Positions 24,936-35,498 of a stretch of 64,000 bases of DNA are shown here, piece by piece. A program made the translations under genes and the position numbers. Under the pieces are notes generated by a model, which made no database searches, was not told the DNA's origin, and saw only the letters and a list, made by a program, of their open reading frames with translations. The DNA comes from Bugula neritina (lineage: Eukaryota; Bryozoa; Gymnolaemata; Cheilostomatida; Bugulidae), in contig OZ037766.1 in assembly GCA_964035545.1 (NCBI GenBank), forward strand, positions 13,133,222 through 13,197,221. Reading direction: 5' to 3'. Each line of letters opens with the position of its first letter. The first letter of the stretch is position 1.

Positions 24936-25310
24936 CATATAGGTGTCACACTACAGTCTGTTGGTATCACACTACAGTCTGTTGGTATCACACTACAGTC
25001 TGTTGGTATCACACTACAGTCTGTTGGTATTACACTACAGTCTGTTGGTATCACACTACAGTCTGTTGGTATCACACTACAGTCTGTTGGTATCACACTA
25101 CAGTCTGTTGGTATCACACTACAGTAAATTGGCGTCACACTACAGTATATTGGTGTCACACTATACAGTATATTGGTACTACATTACATTACATTGATGT
25201 TGAACTACAATACCTATATTAAGGTGTCACACAACAGTCCATTGATGGCATACTACAGTATGTAGGTGTCACACTACAGTAGATTGGCGTCACACTACAG
25301 TATATATACT
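24936..25310. repeat. 21-bp minisatellite, about nine good copies plus decayed ones
   Basis: Unit GGTATCACACTACAGTCTGTT repeats head to tail from about 24940 to 25125, then decays into GGTGTCACACTACAGTATATT-type units to about 25310. Because 21 is a multiple of three, open frames run through it on both strands; these are artefacts. Shorter relatives occur at 20400-20530 and 34225-34285 in equivalent spacers. Confidence 0.95.
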
Positions 25311-26666
25311 ATATAGACACAACGTTGCAATACTTTTGTGTCATAGGGGTTGAGTCTCTCAAGTATAATTCACATGTAGCAAAATAAACTAATCTTCTAC
25401 ATGAGCGCCATTGTAGTGTATTTCATCATCATACAGGTTACAAACAGTGCATTCTTCATTGTTCTAGATGCTCCCCTGAAGCTGACAATGAAGTTGTCTG
25501 CTCACTGGAAAGGAAAAAGTATTTATGAAAATTCAGAGTTTTAAAATTGAACATGGTTATACAGAATTGATTTCACCTGCTTAACTTGGTTCAAAATCTT
25601 ATCATGCTTGTTTAGGAAAATTATTTAATACAAACAGACACATATTGATGAAGTAGATGTGCAGCCATAGCCATGTTGCAGCAAGAAGATAGTGAATAAA
25701 ACAACTAAGCACCCATGTCATTTTGATGCTAAACCTGTTTATGATGTTTATGCTCCAAGTCTTCAACCCTGAATGCATAAACACTATTAGGTACTACTTC
25801 TACTACTACTGCTAGTTATAATTGCGACTACAGCTGCTACCACTACTGTGTTTTGTGTTTCAAGCTAGTTTGTATTCATGATGTAAAACACTTTTTTACG
25901 AGTAAGTTATTCCTGTGAAATACATTATCTATGAACTTTATACAACTAGACTCTATTCCTACAGTTGTGGAATTATTTCTCTTTTCTTGCAAACTTTTTG
26001 CAAAAAAAACTCCAAGCAGTACCACAACTCACAAAGTTTAAATGAGCTAAAGCTGGGGCCACATGACACGGATTTTCTGCACTGGCTTACATGCTATATA
26101 ATTAAGTATTTAGTTCAATGTGTGATATAGCAGTGTAGGTTTGTTACATACTACTAAGTTTAGTGCAAAGAAAGTTAATTAGTGACACCTATCAGCAAGA
26201 GTTGTCTCTAAATTACCCTAGCTTCATCGATTTTTGAGAATGTAAAATAGTTTAACGACTGCAAACTACATCTTCATCTATTGCTTTTCACAACAAGTAC
26301 ATGTAACAAATTACCACATTGCTTCATTGTAACTACAACAAAGATTGAAGATGGCATTTTAATTTGTTTCAACACTGGATAAACTGGAAATTAGGTTTAT
26401 AAACTTTAGCCCATCATAAAAGATGTCATCGAATTTTACTGTGTAAAATCTATACTTATAAATATTATATTATTCAGTCGCTATATTAAACAAGGCATGG
26501 TTGTTTTCCAATCTAAAAATACTTCTATGATCGACAGTTTACAATCTACATGTTTTCTTCACTCAAGGAAATTGATACTAAGACGTGTATCTCTTGCGTC
26601 TTATAGCTAAAATAGACAACATCTCTGAGATCAAATATAGCTACGGGTAAGTGTACCCCATACACC
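25311..26666 (+). other. Spacer before receptor gene 4
   Basis: No coding gene recognised. The last 550 bp resemble the 5' flank of gene 1 (for example TTCACAACAAGTA..., CATCATAAAAGA), so the duplicated unit includes long upstream DNA. Confidence 0.5.
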
Positions 26667-26717
26667 GAGCTGAAGGAGCTGACACATTATATATTGCTGA
26701 CACATCTTAGTTTGATA
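26667..26717 (+). promoter_or_regulatory. 51-bp conserved element before receptor gene 4
   Basis: Copy of the element described at 18480-18530, ending 10 bp before the ATG. Confidence 0.5.
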
Positions 26718-26727
26718 GAAAAGTACT

Positions 26728-27690
26728 ATGGGAAACTACAGCTCAACTAACTTTGAAGTTTTACCGTGTTTCCTGAATGATACAGAAATTTGTTACCAGC
26801 CATTCAACTATGCTAACAATGCTATGAACTTGGGATCGTTTGTTTTGAACATCTTGCATCTACTTATACTGTTCCAGATAGCAGAATTAAAGAATACAAA
26901 GTATTTCTGGAGTATATTGAACATAACCCTCGTCGATATTGCCTTCAGCATCATTATTTTCTTCTATTTCAGCTGCGAAGTCCGTGTTGCCATTTTTAAA
27001 CTTTCGGCTATTTCCATGTACTCACTTTTACTCACTATTCAAGTTTTGACTGCATTTGCTGTGATTTCAAGGTATTCTGTGCTAATAATGGCAAGCATAG
27101 AAAGATACGTTGCTGTTTGCAGACCACACGAGTACAAAACAAACTACATTGTCAGAAAGATAAAGATATGTTTTGGATTTACAATTGCTTTGACATTGAT
27201 ATATTCATCTCTTATTTGTACAACGTACTTGCCCTTGCCGAAACTTTGCTGGTCTCAGCTTAAAGTTATGTTTGTTTCTGGTAGACCTTTAATACAGGCA
27301 TATGTTTTGTTAACAATACCAATTATCAGCGCATCACTAATGATCACAATTCTTCTGGTGAAAGTCTGGATGAAGTTGAGAATTATGATCAAGAATCCGG
27401 TTGGTGGACAACGTAATAAAACATTATTGGCTGCAAGTAAATATATTATATCGATATATGTTATGCATCAACTACTGAACATTTTATTATTATTTTATTC
27501 AACGATTCAGTTATCAAACTTTTCGACTTCCATATTCATCATAGAGATTGTTTCTACATTCCTTGTGAACTTGTATGGTGTAGCAAATGTAATTCTATTC
27601 GCTTACTTTCACCCAAAGTATGTCAGCAAAATAAAGAGTATTCTAGGAATCAACAGATGCTCTAATCAGGTTCAACCTGATGCTAGTTGA
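26728..27690 (+). CDS. 7TM receptor, array gene 4 (320 aa, intronless)
   Basis: Intact array member. Hallmarks are MGNYSSTNFEVLPCFLNDTE, SIERYVAVCRPHEYKTNY after TM3, GGQRNKTLLAASKY before TM6 and NVILFAYFHPKYVSKIKSIL at TM7. Its first half is nearly identical to gene 5 (a handful of changes), while the second half is closer to gene 1. Two residues longer than genes 2 and 6 because it keeps the LPLP loop after TM4 and adds a GINR-type stretch near the C-terminus. Confidence 0.85.
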   Translation: MGNYSSTNFEVLPCFLNDTEICYQPFNYANNAMNLGSFVLNILHLLILFQIAELKNTKYFWSILNITLVDIAFSIIIFFYFSCEVRVAIFKLSAISMYSLLLTIQVLTAFAVISRYSVLIMASIERYVAVCRPHEYKTNYIVRKIKICFGFTIALTLIYSSLICTTYLPLPKLCWSQLKVMFVSGRPLIQAYVLLTIPIISASLMITILLVKVWMKLRIMIKNPVGGQRNKTLLAASKYIISIYVMHQLLNILLLFYSTIQLSNFSTSIFIIEIVSTFLVNLYGVANVILFAYFHPKYVSKIKSILGINRCSNQVQPDAS

Positions 27691-29370
27691 ACAGTGAAAA
27701 GATTATCAACTGCTGATAGACTTTCTTGTTTTATTTGTCTCTAGAACAATGTTGTCCTTATGGAGCTGTCATTACGGTATTGTTTACTCTATAGAATTAT
27801 GATTGTATTATATCTTTGATATCTTTTATCTTGGATAGCATATCACCGTGTTAATTTTGAGTGTTTTCATTATTTATGTTCAATATTGTCAATAAAAATA
27901 AATAATTTTGACTAAACATTAAATATATCAGTTACTATAATTAGTCCAGTGTAGTGGATGTATAGCATTATAGTTTTCATACTTATTAATGCAATTACAT
28001 ATTTAGCAAATCAATGCTGATTGCTAGGTGGCAATTTATGCTGTTTGCCTTTTTATATTGTTTTATATTTTACTGGCTCTAGCCTTAAAGCTCTCCTTAT
28101 TGGATATTCACCAATTAGATTTCAATATTTTCTTTATTAAATATAATAACGCAGCGTGAAATCTTATGTCACATAATAATCTACCTTCAACAGCATAATA
28201 TAAGAATAATCATCTGTTCAATAGAAAGATGTAACATAATTTAAGCACTAACAAAAGCTTTATTAACATGACATATGACTATATAAAAATAATGTTCAAT
28301 AGTACAAAACAAGTAAACATCCCTTCGTAATTCATTCAACATGTACTACACCCTATTTTCCTATCTTATATATATAAATATCCATTATAATCTCTTTTGA
28401 ATCTGTAACTGGCCAGCTCAATTGTTAGGCATGGACTGGTAGCTTTATAAAGGGTAGCTATTAGTACTTAATATCTATTTGAACTAACCCCTTTCCCATT
28501 CACCAAGGCAGAGACAGCCCAGGCATGCCAAACCTATAATTCATGACAGCTACAGGTGATTAAGCTCTGAATGATATTTGAATAGAAATTAATTACACTC
28601 CCACCTAATTTTCTTTTGGGGCAAAAACTAAAATTACTTGCTTTTTACCATTTATATTTCTGTTTTTTTTAATTTTTCTCTAATAAAATTCTTTCTAACT
28701 ATGCTCCACCAGAAAGAGAACCAATCTTTGAATAGGTCTTTCAAGGATAGTTGGTGGCCGCATAACCTCACCCTTACTGTCAAATTCACAATTAAGTACT
28801 CTAACGTTAGCTTGTCAAACCTGCCCATCTTCGCTTAGCATTACCTGCTCTACAATTGTGGTGTTCCAGAGGCTTTTTTCGGTTGATTATTTTCTACTAT
28901 AGTGCAAAGAAAGTTAATTAGTAATACCTATAAGCATGAGCTGTCACTAAACTACCCTAGCTTCATTGATTTTTAAAAACGTAAAATAGTTCAATAGTTG
29001 CAAACTACTTTATTATATTATGTTGCTTTTTCACAATAATTATATGCTTAACAAATTACTATATTGTTTCATTGTAACTGAAAATTGATTGCAGGTGGCA
29101 TTTTAAAATGTTTTAATTTTTAACTAGACAAGCACTGAAAATTAGGTTTATAGACTTTAGTTCACCATAAAAGACACCTAATTGCATTGCGTAAAATGTA
29201 TACTTATAAACAATATGTAGTGGTTTTCAAGTCTAAATGCACATCTATGGTTGACTGTCAACATTTTATTCATGCTTAAGAAAGCTGATACTGAAACGTG
29301 TACCTTATACTAAAGGTAGCTGACATTTCTTGGATCAAAGATAGCTAATAGTAAGTGTACTTCTTACACC
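27691..29370 (+). other. Spacer between receptor genes 4 and 5
   Basis: 3' flank with AATAAATAAT near 27898, then a long block (about 27900-29430) that recurs, with small changes, between genes 5 and 6. It contains the uninterrupted site GCTTAGCATTACCTGC (about 28835-28850) that is split by a MITE in the second copy. No gene supported. Confidence 0.65.
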
Positions 29371-29421
29371 GAGCTGAAGGAGCTGACACATTATATATTG
29401 CTGACACATCTTAGTTTGATA
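29371..29421 (+). promoter_or_regulatory. 51-bp conserved element before receptor gene 5
   Basis: Copy of the element described at 18480-18530, ending 10 bp before the ATG. Confidence 0.5.
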
Positions 29422-29431
29422 GAAAAGAATT

Positions 29432-30394
29432 ATGGGAAACTACAGCTCTACTAACTTTGAAGTTTTACCGTGTTTCCTGAATGATACAGAAATTTGTTAC
29501 CAGCCATTCAACTATGCTAACAATGCTATGAACTTGGTATCGTTTGTTTTGAACATCTTGCATCTACTTATACTGTTCCAGATAGCAGAATTGAAGAATA
29601 CAAAATATTTTTGGAGTATATTGAACATAACCCTGGCCGATATCGCGTTCAGCATCATTATTTTCTTCTATTTCAGCTGCGAAGTCCGTGTTGCTATTTT
29701 CAAACTTCCCGCTATTTCCATGTACTCACTTTTACTCACTATTCAAGTTTTGACTGCATTTGCTGTGATTTCAAGGTATTCTGTGCTAATAATGGCAAGC
29801 ATAGAAAGATACGTTGCTGTTTGCAGACCTCATGAGTACAAAACAAACTGCATTGTCAGAAAGATAAAGATATGTTTTGGATTGACAATTGCTTTAACAT
29901 TTTTATATTCAATTCTTATTTGCGCCACGCATTTACCCTTGCCAGAACTTTGCCGGTCTCAGCTTAAAGTTACATTTGCTCCTGGTAGGCCTTTGATACT
30001 GACATATGGTTTGCTAACAATACCAATTGTCAGCGCATCGCTGGTGATCACGATTCTTCTGGTGAAAGTTTGGATGAAGTTGAGAATTATGATCAAGAAT
30101 CCGGTTGGTGGACGAAGCAATAAAACATTATTGGCTGAAAGTAAATATATTATATCCATATATGTTATACATCAACTATTGAATGCTTCATTATTAATTT
30201 ACACAACGATTCACTTATCAAGCTTTACAGCTTCCATATTCATAATAGAGATTGTTTCTACATTCTGCGTGAACTTGTATGGTATAGCGCATGTAATTCT
30301 ATTCGCTTACTTTCATTCAAAGTATGTCAGCAAAATAAAGGGTATTTTAAGAATAAATAGATGCTCTAATCAGGTTCAACCTAATACTAGGTGA
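29432..30394 (+). CDS. 7TM receptor, array gene 5 (320 aa, mosaic)
   Basis: Intact array member with the same hallmarks (SIERYVAVCRPHEYKTNC after TM3). Up to about residue 145 it matches gene 4 almost exactly. Downstream it has ATHLPLPELC as in gene 1, GGRSNKTLLA as in gene 2, and the C-terminus CSNQVQPNTR plus 3' flank of gene 1. Unusual changes: ASKY becomes ESKY before TM6, NVILFAYFHPKY becomes HVILFAYFHSKY at TM7, and CWSQ becomes CRSQ in loop 2. These alter otherwise invariant positions, so function may differ or be relaxed. Confidence 0.83.
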   Translation: MGNYSSTNFEVLPCFLNDTEICYQPFNYANNAMNLVSFVLNILHLLILFQIAELKNTKYFWSILNITLADIAFSIIIFFYFSCEVRVAIFKLPAISMYSLLLTIQVLTAFAVISRYSVLIMASIERYVAVCRPHEYKTNCIVRKIKICFGLTIALTFLYSILICATHLPLPELCRSQLKVTFAPGRPLILTYGLLTIPIVSASLVITILLVKVWMKLRIMIKNPVGGRSNKTLLAESKYIISIYVIHQLLNASLLIYTTIHLSSFTASIFIIEIVSTFCVNLYGIAHVILFAYFHSKYVSKIKGILRINRCSNQVQPNTR

Positions 30395-31558
30395 ACAGTG
30401 AAAAGACTATCAACTGATTGACTTTCTTGTTTATTTGTCACAGGAGCAATGTTGTCCTTATGGAGTTGTCATTCCGGTATTATTTGCTCTAGAATTTTTA
30501 TTATAATATATATCTGTTATTGCAGACAGCTGATATCGTGATGTTGTTTTTTAATGTTTTCATTTTTTATGTTCAATATTGTCAATAAAAACAAATAGTT
30601 TTGACTAAACATTAAATATATCAGTTACTATAATTAATCTAGTGTAGTAGATGTAGCATTATAGTTTCCCTACTTGTTAATGCAATTACATAATTATTTT
30701 TTAGCAAATCAATGCTGATTGCTAGGTGGCAATTTTTGCTATTTGCCTTTTTATATCGTTTTATACTTTACTGGCTCTAGCCTTAAAGCTCTCCTTGTAG
30801 AACGTGTAAAAAGGTTATTTGATATTCACCAATTAGATTTCAATATTTTCTTTATAAAATAGAATATAACACAGCGTGGAATATAGAATCAAATATTAAT
30901 CTACCTTCAACAGCATAATACTAGAATAATCATTTTTTGAACAGAAAGCTATGACATCTAAGCATACCAAAAGCTTTAATAACATGACATATGACTATAT
31001 AAAAATAATGTTCAATAGTACAAACAAGTAAACATCTCTTTGTAATTCATTCAGCATGGCCTACTACACCCTATTTTCCTATCTTATATATAAATATCCA
31101 TTATAATCGCTTTTGAATCTGTAACTAGTCAGCTAAATTGTTAGGCATGGACTGGTAGCTTTAGAAAGGATAGCTATTAGTACCTAATATCTATTTGAAC
31201 TAACCCCTCTCCCATTTAACAAGGCAGAGGCAGCCCAGGCATGCCAAACCTATCATTCATGACAGCTACAGGTGATTAAGCTCTGAATGATAATTGAATA
31301 GAAATTAATTACACTCCCACCTAATTTTCTTTTGGGGCAAAAACTGAAATTACTTGCTGTTTGCCATTTATATTTCTGTTTTTTTATTTTTCTCCAATAA
31401 AATTCTTTCTAACTATGCTCAACCAGAAGGAGAACCAATCTTTGAATAGGTCTTTCAAGGATAGTTGGTGGCCGCATAACCTCACCCTTACTGTCAAATT
31501 CACAATTAAGTACTCTAACGTTAGCTTGTCGAACCTGCTCATCTTCGCTTAGCATTTC
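30395..31558 (+). other. Spacer between receptor genes 5 and 6, left of the MITE
   Basis: 3' flank and intergenic block homologous to 27691-28838. The open frame at 31361-31552 is conserved with one at 28638-28838, but this is explained by DNA duplication. Confidence 0.6.
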
Positions 31559-31852
31559 CCCCTTATTCACACTTACCATAATGTACGTCGTAACATAAAA
31601 TATTAGCCATTTTTAATGTATCTGGGCTGAAGTTTTCAAAGTCCGCTATCAGGTGCGATCTATGAAACTTCATTGGACAATTACATCCAACGAATTAAAG
31701 CAAAAGTTTTTCTGTCCAATAGAAGTCCGCCGCAACTTATTTGAATCAAGCAGTGTTTGATCCTACCGTACCGCAACAGGAAGCTCAGACATTTGTAAAA
31801 ATGGCTGATATTTGCTGTTACGGCGTACAATACGGTAAGTGTGAATAAGGGG
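31559..31852. mobile_element. MITE with terminal inverted repeats (about 294 bp)
   Basis: Ends in perfect 19-bp inverted repeats, CCCCTTATTCACACTTACC at 31559-31577 and its complement at 31834-31852, extendable with mismatches to roughly 37 bp. The paralogous spacer near 28838 has the same flanks joined without this sequence, showing an insertion after the duplication. A TA follows the right end; the left flank reads TTC, so a TA target duplication is possible but not certain. No transposase is encoded. Confidence 0.92.
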
Positions 31853-32383
31853 TACCTGCTCTACAATTGTGGTGTTTCAGAGGCTTTTCGGTTGATTATT
31901 TTCTACTATAGTGCAAAGAAAGTTAATTAGTGATACCTTTAAGCATGAGCTGTCACTAAACTACCCTAGCTTCATTGATTTTTAAAAATGTAAAATAGTT
32001 CAACAGTTGCAAACTACTTTATTATATTATGTTGCTTTTTCACAATAATTATATGCTTAACAAATTACTATAATTATTGTTTCATTGTAACTGAGAATTG
32101 ATTGCAGGTGGCATTTTAAAAGGTTTTAATTTTTAACTAGACATGCACTGAAAATTAGGTTTATAGACTTTAGTTCACCATAAAAGACACCTAATTGCAT
32201 TGCATAAAATATATACTTATAAACAATATGTAGTAGTTTTCAAATCTAAATGCACATCTATGGTTGACAGTCAACATTTTATTCATGCTCAAGAAAATTG
32301 ATACTGAAACGTGTACCTTATACTAAAGGTAGCTGACATTTCTTGGATCAAAGATAACTAATAGTAAGTGTACCTCTTACATC

Positions 32384-32434
32384 CAACTGAAGGAGGTGAC
32401 ACATTATATATTGCTGACACATCTTAGTTTGATA
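32384..32434 (+). promoter_or_regulatory. 51-bp conserved element before receptor gene 6
   Basis: Slightly diverged copy (CAACTGAAGGAGGTGACACA at its left part) of the element at 18480-18530, ending 10 bp before the ATG. Confidence 0.5.
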
Positions 32435-32444
32435 GAAAAGAATT

Positions 32445-33401
32445 ATGGGAAACTACAGCTCAACTAACTTTGAAGTTTTGCCATGTTTTCAGAATGATAC
32501 AGAAATGTGTTACCAGCCATTCAACTATACTAACAATGCTATGCACTTGGGATCTTTTGTTTTGAACATCCTGCATCTACTTATACTGTTCCAGATAGCA
32601 GAATTAAAGAATACAAAATATTTCTGGAGTTTACAAAGCTTAACTCTTATTGATATCACGTACAGCGTCATTACTTTTTTATATTTCAGCTGCGAAATCC
32701 GTGTTGCCATTTTTGAATTTCCCTCTATTTCCACGTACTCGCTTTTTCTTACTATTCAAGTTTTGATGACATTTGCTGTGATTTCAAAGTATTATGTGCT
32801 AATATTGGCAAGCATAGAAAGATATGTTGCTGTTTGCAGACCACACGATTACAAAACAAACTATTTTGTCAGAAAGATAAAGATATGCTTTGGATTTGCA
32901 ATTGCTTTGACATTTTTATATTCAATTCTTATTTGTGCCACGCATTTGCCAGAACTTTGCTGGTCTCAACTTAAAGTTACATTGATTTCTGGAAAACCTT
33001 TAATATTAACATATGTTTTGCTAACAATACCAATTGTCAGCGCATCACTAGTGATCACGATTCTTCTGTTGAAAGTCTGGATGAAGTTGAGAATTATGAC
33101 AAAGAGGCCGATTGGCGGACAACGTAATAAAACATTGTTGGCTGCAAGTAAATATATTATATGGACATATATTTTGCATCAATTATTGAATGTGTTATTG
33201 GTAACTATTGCAACGTTTCAGTTATCAAGCTTTACAACTTCCAAATTCATTATAGAAATTGTTGCTGTATTTTGCGTAAACTTGTATGGTGTAGCAAATG
33301 TAATTCTATTTGCTTACTTTCATCCAAAGTATGTCAGCAAAATAAAGAGTATTTTAAGAGCCGACAGATGCTCTAATCAGGTTCAACCTGATACCAGTTG
33401 A
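32445..33401 (+). CDS. 7TM receptor, array gene 6 (318 aa, intronless)
   Basis: Intact and the most diverged array member. It keeps the MGNYSSTNFE start, SIERYVAVCRPHDYKTNY, GGQRNKTLLAASKY and NVILFAYFHPKYVSKIKSIL. It differs in TM1/TM2 (WSLQSLTLIDITYSVITF), at SKYYVLILAS just before ERY where others have SRYSVL, and in TM6 (IIWTYILHQLLNVLLV). It lacks the LPLP insertion after TM4. Ends CSNQVQPDTS. Confidence 0.85.
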   Translation: MGNYSSTNFEVLPCFQNDTEMCYQPFNYTNNAMHLGSFVLNILHLLILFQIAELKNTKYFWSLQSLTLIDITYSVITFLYFSCEIRVAIFEFPSISTYSLFLTIQVLMTFAVISKYYVLILASIERYVAVCRPHDYKTNYFVRKIKICFGFAIALTFLYSILICATHLPELCWSQLKVTLISGKPLILTYVLLTIPIVSASLVITILLLKVWMKLRIMTKRPIGGQRNKTLLAASKYIIWTYILHQLLNVLLVTIATFQLSSFTTSKFIIEIVAVFCVNLYGVANVILFAYFHPKYVSKIKSILRADRCSNQVQPDTS

Positions 33402-34852
33402 ACAGTGACAAGACTATCAATTGATTGGCTTTCTTGGCTTATTTGTCTCAAGAACCATGTTGTCATTATGAAGTTGTCATTCCGCCATTGTTTGCTCTAG
33501 AGTTATGATTATGTTATATTTATTGTGAACAGCTGATATCGTAGTGTTATTTTCATTGGTTAGTTTTATTATTTATGTTCAATTTTGTCTATAAAAATAA
33601 ATATTTTTGATCGAACGCTAGGCAAAAACTAAATATTTTATAGGTTACTATATTTTGTTTGGTGTAGTAGACGTAGAAGATTTATAGTTCTCCTACTTAT
33701 CAAAGCACTTGCATAGGTATTGCAATTGTGAAGTCAATGATAAAAAGTTTATAGCTTCAAGTTAGTCATTTTGAAGGATATCTAATAATATCCGGCAACT
33801 TGATAAATTGAAACTTATAACATTTCTTATCCAACCTATAAGATACAGACATCAGGTCTTCTATGTAAAAAATCTTTTCTTTTGGTTACCGTGATCGATT
33901 GATGAGACAAAAATGGGGGACTGCTATTTTAGGTTAGACACTAATGTAACGTATTCATAAATTTACCAATTAAAGAAATTTTTAAAGTTTATATTACATC
34001 TGTCCTTTTTAAGTAGAGCAAGAGGCATAAGTTCATCATTCATAGAGGTGCCTAAGTGGATAATAAAATGTGCTTCACATAGAAACAGCAACAAAATAAT
34101 GGAACAAGTCTACCTAATGGGATATATCTCAAAACGAATTTGTTTGGACACACAACAAAATAAATTCATCATACAACACACATTCATTGATACATCACCT
34201 TCCATCACGCACACACAAGTCTCAAACAACAGCATATATAGGCGTCACGCTACAGTATGCAGGTGTCGCACTACAGTATATAGACACCACATTGAAAATA
34301 CTTTTGCGTCATAGGGGCTGAATCTCTCAATTGTTAACAGATCTTACATGTATAATTATTTACATGTAACAAAATAAACTAATCTTCTACATGGATGCTC
34401 ATATAGTGTATTTTATCATCATGCGAGCCACAAGCAGTGCATTCTTTGTTGCATGCTCCAAATACAATTTCGAAATACTTAGATCGTTATTTTTTAATTT
34501 TCGGCTGATAGGGCTACAGCTGTTGACGAATCAAATCATTCAAAGCAGATGTGTTGCTATGGCTAATAATGATGAATCAATATTCATTATTGACTTTATA
34601 GTAGACAACTCTTAAAGACAAGGAATATTTACAATTTATTTTCATTTAGCTTTTTATTTCTTTAATTTTCCCCTGGACCAAAGAGATTTAAGTTGAAGTG
34701 GCTCAACCAACACTGCAATATTCAGCATTCAGTTTATGGTTTTTCCTGATAATAAAATACCAACTGCTTTGAGTCTACAAAGACCTGGTTTAAGAATTTA
34801 TATTAACTGATTACTAAATTGATATGTTATGCTATCTAGTCAATATTTGTTT
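33402..34852 (+). other. 3' flank of receptor gene 6 and array end
   Basis: Carries the family's AATAAATA signal near 33595, diverged spacer sequence similar to that after gene 2, and short remains of the AGGTGTCACACTACAGTATATA minisatellite near 34240-34290. No gene seen. Confidence 0.55.
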
Positions 34853-35310
34853 AGGATTGTCCTTGTTTCAAGAAGAATGTGCTGTAGCATCAACATACAC
34901 TGCATCATGAGTGACCTCTGTTACTACACTATAGTCAATGCCAGCCTACCACCAGACACTATAGACTTGAGCCAGAAAGAACCAGAGCCAATTTCTGAAT
35001 ATTAGCTAAACGCAGCACACAGTAGCATATGTATAACATACTTTGGAGCCATTCATGTATAACTGTAAGAACTGTGACGACTGCAGATACAAGAAGAATG
35101 CAAAGATTGCCACAGTCTTATGCAAACTTGGGAAATGTAAAAAAGTAGGACTTTCATTTCAGATGAATTTTACATTAATAATTTGATGCTTTCTGTAAAT
35201 TGCTCATAAAAATTATCATTTTGTACCAATACATATTTTTTGTATAAAGTATTACCAATTAACCATGATACCATTCTCAAGTTATTCACAAAAATTGCGC
35301 TAAATCATAT
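34853..35310 (+). pseudogene. Duplicated last exon and 3'UTR of XPO6
   Basis: Matches 17451-17905 closely. The exon part still reads openly (SDLCYYTIVNASLPPDTIDL...ISEY then TAG), followed by the same 3'UTR (CTAAACGCAGCACACAGTAG). The upstream end, including the exon's splice acceptor and first codons, is diverged. No other XPO6 exons accompany it, so it is a segmental-duplication fragment with no evident independent expression. Confidence 0.93.
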
Positions 35311-35498
35311 TGTACTGTAAATACGCAATACATGTAGTTAGCCAATAAATAAATTACTTAATTCACACTAAACGTTGTTCTATAAAGCTGTTTTACACAA
35401 AAATTATATCTATAATACAAGTCTCCTACTACCAAACATTACTCATATAAAAAGTTGTGTAGCACATGTAATGTTAACACTATTGGCTAGCATTTATG

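Noticed and set aside
24936-25200. Open reading frames of 65-84 codons and a CRISPR-like look
   Set aside because: A 21-bp tandem repeat without spacers; frames stay open because the unit length is a multiple of three.
28638-28838. Small protein conserved with 31361-31552
   Set aside because: Conservation is explained by duplication of the whole spacer; flanking DNA is equally similar and no start context or splice support is seen.
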